A stretch of DNA of 6,194 nt from RGIG7213 sp045652135 (lineage in GTDB: Bacteria; Bacillota; Clostridia; Oscillospirales; CAG-272), in contig JAZRTS010000059.1 in NCBI GenBank assembly GCA_045652135.1, forward strand, positions 1-6,194. Direction: 5' to 3'. The position numbers and the translations under genes are program-made. Below the pieces are notes generated by a model. That model was not told the DNA's origin and did no database searches. It saw nothing but the letters and a program-made list of their open reading frames with translations. Positions 1 through 5,880 of the stretch are shown here, in pieces; positions within the stretch are counted from its first letter, which is position 1; each line of letters opens with the position of its first letter.

Positions 1-61
1 AATAACACCTGTAAATATGTTTCCTCGAACGAGCCATGTCGAGAGTGTCGTTTGTCTCACG

Positions 62-70
62 AGGAGGTGA
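62..70 (+). promoter_or_regulatory. Shine-Dalgarno of the PH-like membrane protein gene
   Basis: AGGAGGTGA is an almost perfect complement of the 16S rRNA 3' end. Its AGGAGG core ends 7 bases before the ATG at 75. This decides the start: the ATG at 36 in the same frame has no such site and would add 13 residues (MSRVSFVSRGGDT) that are encoded across the ribosome binding site itself. Confidence 0.88.
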
Positions 71-74
71 CACA

Positions 75-542
75 ATGAAAAAAATTATATCTTCAAGATC
101 TTCTCTGGTAGCTTGTTCTTTTTCAATTATTCTATTTTGGGGATTTTCATTGATTGCGCTTGGGCTTATCATATCTGGAGAGCCAGAAGAGATCGCAGTA
201 GGGCTGTTCCTTTTTGTTTGTGCTTTCGGTTTGGGGTGCTTTCTTTTATGGTTCTTAAACCGAGCGGCTTGTGTTGTTTGGATTGAGGACGGCATGATAA
301 GGCGCAAAGGCTTGATCCGTGGCTTTTATAAGGAATATTCTGTTCGTTCCATTCAAGCCGTACAAATAAAATACGTTCGTCGCGATGTGGGGTTTGGTAC
401 CTTTATCTATCTGATAGATGATCGCACACGACCCTACAAAAAGTTTTTTCGCATCAGAAAGGATAGTTACATCTGCTTCAGAAAAAACAAAAGAAATCTT
501 GCATTTCTGCGTACTTTTTGGTCGGGAGAGGTTGAAAAGTGA
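75..542 (+). CDS. Small membrane protein with two helices and a PH-like domain
   Basis: Unrecognised at gene level. The 155-residue product begins with a short basic stretch (MKKIISSRSS). Two hydrophobic helices follow, at about residues 11-33 and 41-62, joined by an acidic loop (GEPEEI). A soluble part covers residues 66-145 with alternating beta-type segments: VVWIEDGMIRRKG, then a basic YSVRSIQAVQIKY strand and a C-terminal YICFRKNKRNLAFL segment. Two N-terminal helices followed by this strand pattern resemble bacterial PH-like (bPH/YcxB-type) membrane proteins, a family of poorly known function. The fold call is by eye and no catalytic residues are visible. The tail is strongly basic and probably cytoplasmic. 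No partner gene lies on either side: 74 bases precede it and about 190 bp separate it from the next gene. Its G+C (about 35-50% in sampled lines) looks higher than in the downstream operon. Confidence is high that it is a gene and low for the domain. Confidence 0.72.
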   Translation: MKKIISSRSSLVACSFSIILFWGFSLIALGLIISGEPEEIAVGLFLFVCAFGLGCFLLWFLNRAACVVWIEDGMIRRKGLIRGFYKEYSVRSIQAVQIKYVRRDVGFGTFIYLIDDRTRPYKKFFRIRKDSYICFRKNKRNLAFLRTFWSGEVEK

Positions 543-703
543 GACTTTTTGGAGTTTTCCCCCCCGTTTTTGGCACAAAAAAATACCTTTTGGAGTCTTG
601 ACCCACATTGAATCTGTAGTTTGTCTCAAACGGCAGATTCAACAATGAATTGCAACCTTGATGTCGCATGAATTGGTTTTGTCATGAATTGAGCCTGCGA
701 GTG
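543..703. other. Intergenic stretch with repeats and hairpin, no gene
   Basis: No convincing coding region lies here. Open frames run through it on both strands, but they lack ribosome binding sites and read low-complexity or unfamiliar protein. It contains three TTTTTGG-type motifs about 20-21 bp apart (546-595), a run of seven C (559-565), an A7 run (577-583) and a strong imperfect hairpin (608-642). The right end carries the likely promoter of the exonuclease operon. Confidence 0.6.
608..642. repeat. Imperfect inverted repeat / hairpin
   Basis: The outer arms TTGAATCTG (608-616) and CAGATTCAA (634-642) pair over 9 bp. A T-G wobble (617/633) and an A/G mismatch (618/632) follow. The inner arms GTTTG (619-623) and CAAAC (627-631) then close on a 3-base TCT loop. 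The structure can form on either strand. No T-tract follows on either side, so it is not a standard intrinsic terminator, although it may mark or protect the 3' end of the upstream transcript. It could also be a terminal or palindromic piece of a dispersed repeat, which cannot be decided from one copy. Confidence 0.65.
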
Positions 704-709
704 TATAAT
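679..709 (+). promoter_or_regulatory. Probable sigma-A promoter of the exonuclease operon
   Basis: A consensus -10 box TATAAT lies at 704-709. The best -35 candidate is TTGTCA (679-684), one mismatch from TTGACA but with a 19-bp spacer, longer than the preferred 17. Transcription would start near 716-718, giving a leader of only about 20 bases before the ATG at 736. This is the only good promoter seen ahead of the three + strand genes. The -10 is convincing and the -35 is tentative. Confidence 0.55.
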
Positions 710-735
710 ATTACTAATGAAGAATTGAGAAAAAT

Positions 736-1434
736 ATGATAACAGAAGAATTAAAACAAAAAGCAGAAGCCGAAGAAGAAAAAATAAGGCAGTTCAATTC
801 CGTTCTTAATGGTCTTGAAAAGGTTGATATTACATTAAGAAATGAGAAAAATGTAAGAAAAGATGCCGCACTTTCACCATTTATCAAAACCTCACCGATA
901 TGCGAAGTGAAAAATTTTGTTGTGCTTGATACGGAAACAACGGGACTTGATCCTGCTTGTAACGATATTGTGGAGATAAGCGCAATAAGATTTGAAAACT
1001 TCAAACCCGTGTCGCTTTTTACAACACTTTTAAAACCGAGTATTCCGATTTCAAAAAGAGCTTCGGAAATAAGCGGTATTACAAATGAAATGGTGGCTGA
1101 CTCGCCGTCTTTTTCGGAGATAAAAGATTCGCTGAAAGAATTTATCGGAAGTCTTCCGATAGTGGCACATAACGCTTCATTTGATGTCAAATTTCTGTAC
1201 GCAAGCGGATTTGATTTTGATAAAAATACAGTGTTTTATGATACACTTGCGCTCAGCCGTGAACATATAACATATTGCGAAAAAACAAAAGGCAAGCCGG
1301 CAAGCTATAAACTTGGAAATATATGCAGTACTTGTGGTATATATTTTGACGGAGCGCACAGAGCATCAGCAGATGCATTAGCTACAGGTACGCTGTTTAC
1401 TTATATTGTGAAACTTGTAAAGAAGCAAGTTTAA
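736..1434 (+). CDS. DnaQ-like DEDDh 3'-5' exonuclease
   Basis: This 232-residue protein has an RNase T/DnaQ-type exonuclease domain at about residues 60-228. All five DEDDh signature residues are visible: Asp65 and Glu67 in VVLDTETTGLDP (Exo I), Asp150 in VAHNASFDVKFL (Exo II), and His208 and Asp213 in HRASADALATG (Exo III). These bind two metal ions and remove nucleotides from 3' ends of DNA or RNA. Residues 1-55 are charged and probably helical, and do not belong to the nuclease fold. Families of this type include the PolC and DnaQ proofreading domains and stand-alone nucleases; this one has no polymerase or helicase part. The ribosome binding site is weak (purine-rich GAAGAATTGAGA ahead of the ATG), but the start follows the TATAAT box closely. 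It is the first gene of a likely operon with the acyltransferase 18 bp downstream. Substrate is unknown. Confidence 0.9.
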   Translation: MITEELKQKAEAEEEKIRQFNSVLNGLEKVDITLRNEKNVRKDAALSPFIKTSPICEVKNFVVLDTETTGLDPACNDIVEISAIRFENFKPVSLFTTLLKPSIPISKRASEISGITNEMVADSPSFSEIKDSLKEFIGSLPIVAHNASFDVKFLYASGFDFDKNTVFYDTLALSREHITYCEKTKGKPASYKLGNICSTCGIYFDGAHRASADALATGTLFTYIVKLVKKQV

Positions 1435-1452
1435 AGGGAAATCGAGACAATT

Positions 1453-2511
1453 ATGAAAAACAAAAGAATTATTTATTTTGATTATTTGCGTGTTTTTGCT
1501 ATAATAGCTGTTATTTTTATACATGTATCGGCTCAAAATTGGCAAAATTCCGATGTTAAAGGATTTAGTTGGAATGTTTTCAATATTTTTGACAGTGCGG
1601 TAAGATGGGCTGTCCCGGTATTTGTTATGATAAGCGGATCGCTGTTTCTGTCCAAAGAGGCAGATATTAAAAAAATATATTCAAAAAATATTCTGAGAAT
1701 GATAATAGTATATTTTGTATGGTCTGTTTTCTATGCTTTTGCGATGCCGTTTTTAACCGGAAATACACAGGATTTTTCCTATACAACAGTAATCGAGGAC
1801 ATAATAAAAGGAAGCTACCATATGTGGTTTATACCGATGATAATAGGTTTATATATTTGTATTCCCATTATCAAACAAATTGTTGAATCTAAAATTGTTG
1901 CAAAATATTTCTTGGTAATTTCTTTTATTTTTGCATTTATTTGGCCGCAATTTTTTGATTTTTCAAATGATTTCATAGGTGGAAGATTTACAGCCGGTAT
2001 ATATGCTTTGGATAATGTTATAAGCAATATGCATATGGAACTTGTTTTAGGTTTTTCGTTTTATTTTATACTTGGGTATTTTCTTGCTAATCTCGAATTG
2101 AATCAAAAGCATCGAACGGTTGTATATGTATTGGGAATTGTCGGTTTTATATCAACTGTATTGTTGACATTGTTTTCATCGTGGAAATTAAACGAACCGA
2201 ATATAAAATATTATTCTGAATTCAGTATTAATGTTTTGTTTGAGGCTCTTGCTGTATTTGTTTGTTTTAAATACGGAAAATTTGAAAACGATAAATTGAA
2301 CAGTCTGATTTTGAAATTGTCAAAGTACAGCTTCGGCGTATATATTGTACATGTGTTCATAATTGAACTTTTGAAATATTTTGGCCTCAATACGTTAAGT
2401 TTTAATCCGGTAATTTCAGTTATAATTATCTCCCTGATAACAACATTTTTATCAAATATTATTTCATTTATTTTAAATAAAATACCCAAAATTAGTAAGT
2501 GGATAGTGTGA
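1453..2511 (+). CDS. Membrane acyltransferase of the acyltransferase-3 family
   Basis: The 352-residue protein is an integral membrane protein with about ten hydrophobic helices (near residues 12-25, 47-67, 80-100, 122-140, 150-166, 195-213, 222-241, 257-273, 291-308 and 318-340). The N-terminus reads DYLRVFAIIAVIFIHV, giving the Arg13 and His24 pair typical of acyltransferase-3 (OafA/OatA/WecH-like) enzymes. A second family-like motif, HMWFIPMIIGLY, sits at residues 123-134. Such enzymes move acyl groups, usually acetyl or succinyl, across or at the membrane onto sugars, peptidoglycan or lipids. There is no fused SGNH esterase domain as in OatA, and its 350-residue size fits the stand-alone form. 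The acceptor cannot be inferred. A purine-rich AAAGGGAA lies at the preceding stop, about 12 bases before the ATG, and the ATP-grasp ligase begins 13 bp after its end. G+C is about 23-28% in sampled lines, well below its neighbours, partly because of hydrophobic codons. Confidence 0.88.
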   Translation: MKNKRIIYFDYLRVFAIIAVIFIHVSAQNWQNSDVKGFSWNVFNIFDSAVRWAVPVFVMISGSLFLSKEADIKKIYSKNILRMIIVYFVWSVFYAFAMPFLTGNTQDFSYTTVIEDIIKGSYHMWFIPMIIGLYICIPIIKQIVESKIVAKYFLVISFIFAFIWPQFFDFSNDFIGGRFTAGIYALDNVISNMHMELVLGFSFYFILGYFLANLELNQKHRTVVYVLGIVGFISTVLLTLFSSWKLNEPNIKYYSEFSINVLFEALAVFVCFKYGKFENDKLNSLILKLSKYSFGVYIVHVFIIELLKYFGLNTLSFNPVISVIIISLITTFLSNIISFILNKIPKISKWIV

Positions 2512-2524
2512 GTGTCAAAAAACG

Positions 2525-3397
2525 ATGAAAAATGGTATTATAATCACAAATGCGTATACTCCGATAAAGAGTGCGGAGTATCAGGCGATAAGGCTTTCCG
2601 AGGAATTTGAAAAGCTTGGTATAAAGACAAAGACCGTTAAAAACAAAGAATATCCTTGTATGATAAGGGATAATAAAATTTTAAACGGCTACTCAGATTA
2701 TGATTTCTCGGTTTATCTTGATAAGGATAAATATATTGCCAAAATGCTTGAAAAAAGCGGTGTACGGCTCTTTAATTCCGCTGATTCAATTGCGCTGTGC
2801 GATGATAAAATGCAAACGCATATTGCTCTTTCCGATAAAGGAATCCCCATGCCCGATACGCTACCGGGTGCACTTTGCTATACAAGTGATGCTGTGATAC
2901 CCGATGAAATGGTTGAAAATGTATCATCAAAACTTGGATTGCCCATGATAGTTAAGGAAAGCTACGGCTCGCTCGGCAAGGGTGTATATCTTGTAAACAA
3001 TACGGAAGAACTGAAAAAAGTGATGGAAAAGCTGAAATGCACGCCGCATATGTTCCAAAAATATATTCAAGAAAGCCGTGGATGTGACATACGTATTATC
3101 GTGATAGGCGGTAAATATCTTTGCGCGATGATGCGGAAAAGCGAAACTGATTTTCGCTCCAATATTGAGCTTGGCGGTATCGGTATAAAATTCACACCTC
3201 CGGATGAATACATAGAAATTGCAGAAAAAGCCGCGCAAATACTTGGCCTTGACTACTGCGGTATCGACATTCTGTTGGGTAAAAATACCGGCCTTGTGTG
3301 TGAGGTCAATTCCAATGCCTTTTTCGGCGGAATGGAGAAGACAACGGGGGTAAACGTTGCAAAGGCTTATGCTGAATACATAGTATCAAAAATATAA
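2525..3397 (+). CDS. RimK-like ATP-grasp ligase
   Basis: This 290-residue protein has the RimK-type ATP-grasp layout. A pre-ATP-grasp domain covers about residues 1-90. The hinge segment CDDKMQTHIALSDKGIPMPDT (92-112) comes next. The ATP-binding core carries Lys144 and a glycine-rich loop (ESYGSLGKG, 145-153), with QKYI at 178-181. Asp188 and Arg190 lie in CDIRIIV, and DFRSNIELGG (209-218) closely matches the RimK hallmark DFR-SN-GG. The Mg-binding residues are Asp248, Glu260 and Asn262. Enzymes of this family form amide bonds by way of an acyl phosphate, often adding glutamate or another amino acid to a protein, peptide or cofactor (RimK, LysX, CofF-like). The acceptor is not identifiable. 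Length is normal and all catalytic residues are present. It is the last gene of the operon. The ribosome binding site is weak (GTGAGTG over the preceding stop), suggesting coupling to the acyltransferase. A D-Ala-D-Ala ligase is less likely because of the DFRSN motif. Confidence 0.87.
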   Translation: MKNGIIITNAYTPIKSAEYQAIRLSEEFEKLGIKTKTVKNKEYPCMIRDNKILNGYSDYDFSVYLDKDKYIAKMLEKSGVRLFNSADSIALCDDKMQTHIALSDKGIPMPDTLPGALCYTSDAVIPDEMVENVSSKLGLPMIVKESYGSLGKGVYLVNNTEELKKVMEKLKCTPHMFQKYIQESRGCDIRIIVIGGKYLCAMMRKSETDFRSNIELGGIGIKFTPPDEYIEIAEKAAQILGLDYCGIDILLGKNTGLVCEVNSNAFFGGMEKTTGVNVAKAYAEYIVSKI

Positions 3398-3433
3398 AAT
3401 AACGGATGCGTTTTGTGCGCATCCGTTATTTTT
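3397..3433. terminator. Bidirectional intrinsic terminator
   Basis: A perfect 14-bp stem (AAATAACGGATGCG at 3397-3410 with CGCATCCGTTATTT at 3418-3431) closes a 7-base TTTTGTG loop. On the + strand the right arm runs into TTTTT. On the - strand the left arm runs into ATTTTATATTTTT. It begins at the last base of the ligase stop codon and reaches the first two bases of the HAD gene stop (3432-3434), so one element ends both convergent operons. Confidence 0.92.
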
Positions 3434-4175
3434 ACTCTGCATTTTCTAAAATTTCTATAAGCTCGTCCCAATCCTTTATGTAAAGATGATCGAAGTCGAG
3501 CTTTGCATCGTCAGGCCCTGCCCAAAGATTTGCCGCTGAACGGTTATCGTATCTTACAGGGAACATTCCTGCGTTGTGTGAGCCTGTAACATCACATATC
3601 GTATGGTCGCCGCAAAACCATATTTCTTCGGGAGAAAGTCCGGATTTTGCAATAGCAAGCTCAAATATACGCTTGTGCGGTTTTCTGTAAACGTACTCAC
3701 TCGAAGCGATGATAAACTCAAATTTGTTTTCGGGCAGAAGTGCATTTATTCTTTCTTCAAGAAGCTTTCCCGTAAATCCTATGTTACTTATAACACCGCT
3801 TCTGATACCTTTGCTGTTTATGTATGATATCAGCTTGTCAGTCTTTGGCATAATGTCGCCGTGCGAGGTTGAAAACCAGAATAGTCTTTCAATTTCTTCC
3901 TGGGGTATGTCGAATTTGACACCAAGTGTCTCGTACATGAGCTGCATAAACTGTCTTTGATTTATTTCTATGCACTCATCCCGTGACGGTGCAAGGTCTT
4001 TTTCGTATACCTGAAGCGCAAAATTATCGGCATCTTCGGCAGTTGCGCCCTTTGGGTTTGAAATTACGTGCTCAAATACAGCTTTCTGACCGTTTAAAGT
4101 GTTCCAGCCTGCCTCGTGTATAAGAGTATTACCGTAGTCAAACAGTATCATTTTCGGTTTTTTAAACTTTTGCAT
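3432..4175 (-). CDS. HAD-superfamily hydrolase with DYGNT motif I
   Basis: This 247-residue protein is a haloacid-dehalogenase-type enzyme, most likely a phosphatase. Motif I is ILFDYGNTL, giving nucleophile Asp13 and Thr17. Motif II is VISNIG with Ser130. Motif III is Lys165 in YRKPHKRIFELA, and motif IV is GDHTICDVTG with Asp190 and Asp195. Residues about 20-105 form a helical C1-type cap. The general acid/base Asp expected two residues after the nucleophile is Gly15, a variant I believe occurs in some HAD subfamilies; the fold is clear but the reaction is not. Substrate is unknown. The ATG lies inside the last codons of the rqcH gene (14-bp overlap), with only a weak GAGTG upstream, so it probably depends on translational coupling. 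An internal Met9 is a possible start but has no ribosome binding site. The gene ends at the shared terminator. Confidence 0.86.
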   Translation of the reverse strand: MQKFKKPKMILFDYGNTLIHEAGWNTLNGQKAVFEHVISNPKGATAEDADNFALQVYEKDLAPSRDECIEINQRQFMQLMYETLGVKFDIPQEEIERLFWFSTSHGDIMPKTDKLISYINSKGIRSGVISNIGFTGKLLEERINALLPENKFEFIIASSEYVYRKPHKRIFELAIAKSGLSPEEIWFCGDHTICDVTGSHNAGMFPVRYDNRSAANLWAGPDDAKLDFDHLYIKDWDELIEILENAE

Positions 4176-5880
4176 TTATTTTCACTCTGTCGCGAGGTGT
4201 TACAACTGCTGAATAGTTCGATTTATATGTTACAAAGCCGGGTTTTGAGCCGGACGGCTTTTTGATATTCTTGACTTGAGTGTAATCGACCTCGACATTT
4301 TCTCCTTCACGTTTTGTTGAATAATATGCCGCCGCCTCGGCCGCCTCCGTGAAATCAACGGCATCCGGTTCCTCACCGTGTGAAAACAGTATAACGTGGC
4401 TTCCGGGTGCGTCCTTTATGTGGAAAAACCAATCATATCCGTTAGCAGTTTTTGTTGTAAGCTGGTCATTTTGCGTGTTGTTTTTACCGATAAGCACCTC
4501 GTATCCGTTTGTTGTGACAAAACGAAGAGGAGAAGACTTTATATTTTTCTGCTGCGCTATATTCTTCATTCTTGAAGCGTAGCCCGATAAATAAAGCTCG
4601 TGTCTTATTTGTGCAATATCCGCCTCTCCTTCGGCTTTTGTAAGTGAATCAAAGACAGAATATATATAGTCAAGTTCGCGCTCGGCAATTGCTATCTGAC
4701 GTGCAAGCTCAACTGTTGCTGTTTTCAATTTTCCGTATTTTTTGTAATATTTTTGTGCATTGGATGAAGGGGAAAGCTTATTATCAAGCGGAATTTTTAT
4801 TTCGGGGCAATTCTCATCATAGTAATTGACGAGTACGGCTTCTTTCATTCCGCGCTCAAGCGCATAAATATTGCCTGTTATAAGATCCCCGTAAAGCTTA
4901 TATTTTTCCATTTCACGGCAGTCAATAAGCTCTTGCTTAAGTGTCGCGATTTTTCTTTTTAAACGTGATTCAGCGGCAGATAAAAGCTTGAAAACATCAG
5001 ATGCAAGCTGTTTTATGCGCTCGTTTTTCTCCTTGCCTTCGTAAAAAGCATCGATAAGTTCACCAAACGACGGATAACGCACACAGGAGTATTCGGCACC
5101 GAAGTGAGAAATGTTGAGTACGGTAAAATCGCATGGCTTTTCTTTTTTATCGGTCAGCATAATAGGTTCAAGAGTTCCGCTTTTTGCCTTTTCGATATAT
5201 GATGAAAAGAAAAACCACATTTTTTCGGGATTGTTTCCCGAAAGGCTGAAAAGCTCACGGCTGACAATAGGTGATATACCTTGATATGATGTCATAAAGA
5301 AATTATCAGAAACGTCGCCCTTCGATGATACCTCGCAGAAAAATCCTTCCTTTGTTTCAACAAGGGGATTTTTTTTGTTTTGTGCAGGAGGCAGAGAGTA
5401 AATCATTCCGGGCAAAAGCTGTCTTTTTGAGCTTGTGGTAAAATCTACCGCTTTTATTATGTTTATTATCTTATCGTTATTATCGGTGAGTATAATGTTA
5501 CTGCATTTACCCATTATCTCGGCATACAGGTGTTTTTCAGCAGGGAAGCCGAGTTCATCTGTTGTCATAAACGATATTTTTACTGTTCTGTCAAATTCTA
5601 TCTGCTCAATGCCGATTATTTTCGCACCTGTGAGATGCTTGCGCATATGCATACAAAAGTTACCGGGTTCTTTTGGGTTTTCTTTTGCTATTTTGGTAAA
5701 GTTTATGCGAGGAGTGTGTGCTGATGCACACAAAGACAAACGCATATTTCCCGATTGCGAATGCAGCAAAATCACAAGCTCATCTTTTGTGGGAACGTAT
5801 ATTTTTTCGACCTTTGCGCCTATTGCCGTTTTTGATATTTCGTTAACAACGGCGCACGTCATTCCTCCGTCAAACGGCAT
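4162..5880 (-). CDS. rqcH: RqcH / NFACT-family ribosome quality-control protein
   Basis: This 572-residue protein matches the full length of bacterial RqcH (FbpA/YloA, about 570 residues in Bacillus). The NFACT-N domain opens with MPFDGGMTCAVVNEI and includes Asp97-Arg98, the pair required in Bacillus RqcH for tRNA binding, and the EIMGKCSNIIL signature (121-131). Charged helical segments at about 285-330 and 380-420 fit the coiled-coil middle region. The C-terminal NFACT-R domain (about 450-555) has WFFHIKDAPGSHVI (484-497). RqcH binds obstructed 50S subunits carrying peptidyl-tRNA and recruits tRNA-Ala to add alanine tails that mark the chain for proteolysis. Older annotations call it fibronectin-binding protein, but no signal peptide or anchor is seen. 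The start follows AAGGGGAG with 7-base spacing. The gene overlaps the upstream NIF3-like gene by 11 bp and the downstream HAD gene by 14 bp. All key residues look intact. Confidence 0.94.
   Translation of the reverse strand: MPFDGGMTCAVVNEISKTAIGAKVEKIYVPTKDELVILLHSQSGNMRLSLCASAHTPRINFTKIAKENPKEPGNFCMHMRKHLTGAKIIGIEQIEFDRTVKISFMTTDELGFPAEKHLYAEIMGKCSNIILTDNNDKIINIIKAVDFTTSSKRQLLPGMIYSLPPAQNKKNPLVETKEGFFCEVSSKGDVSDNFFMTSYQGISPIVSRELFSLSGNNPEKMWFFFSSYIEKAKSGTLEPIMLTDKKEKPCDFTVLNISHFGAEYSCVRYPSFGELIDAFYEGKEKNERIKQLASDVFKLLSAAESRLKRKIATLKQELIDCREMEKYKLYGDLITGNIYALERGMKEAVLVNYYDENCPEIKIPLDNKLSPSSNAQKYYKKYGKLKTATVELARQIAIAERELDYIYSVFDSLTKAEGEADIAQIRHELYLSGYASRMKNIAQQKNIKSSPLRFVTTNGYEVLIGKNNTQNDQLTTKTANGYDWFFHIKDAPGSHVILFSHGEEPDAVDFTEAAEAAAYYSTKREGENVEVDYTQVKNIKKPSGSKPGFVTYKSNYSAVVTPRDRVKINAKV

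Noticed and set aside
36..74. Upstream ATG extending the first gene by 13 residues
   Set aside because: The extension is encoded across the near-perfect Shine-Dalgarno at 62-70, which is correctly placed for the ATG at 75.
255..629. - strand open frame of 124 codons opposite gene 1 and the hairpin
   Set aside because: It lies antisense to a better supported gene, has no ribosome binding site and no recognisable domain. A database match to a dispersed family would change this.
608..642. Hairpin read as an intrinsic terminator of gene 1
   Set aside because: Neither strand has a T-run after the stem, so it is reported only as a structured repeat.
418..648. + strand open frame overlapping the end of the first gene
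   Set aside because: No ribosome binding site; it overlaps gene 1 in another frame and runs through the repeat and hairpin region. It is probably chance, though conserved copies elsewhere would reopen the question.
717..728. Tiny ATG-AAG-AAT-TGA frame just before the exonuclease start
   Set aside because: Three codons at the presumed transcript start with no ribosome binding site; chance is the simplest explanation.
714..1190. - strand open frame of 158 codons opposite the exonuclease
   Set aside because: Serine- and phenylalanine-rich antisense shadow of a gene whose catalytic motifs are all intact.
4162..5880. Fibronectin-binding adhesin role for the NFACT protein
   Set aside because: No signal peptide, transmembrane segment or wall anchor is visible, and the RqcH residues Asp97-Arg98 are kept, so a cytoplasmic ribosome role is preferred.
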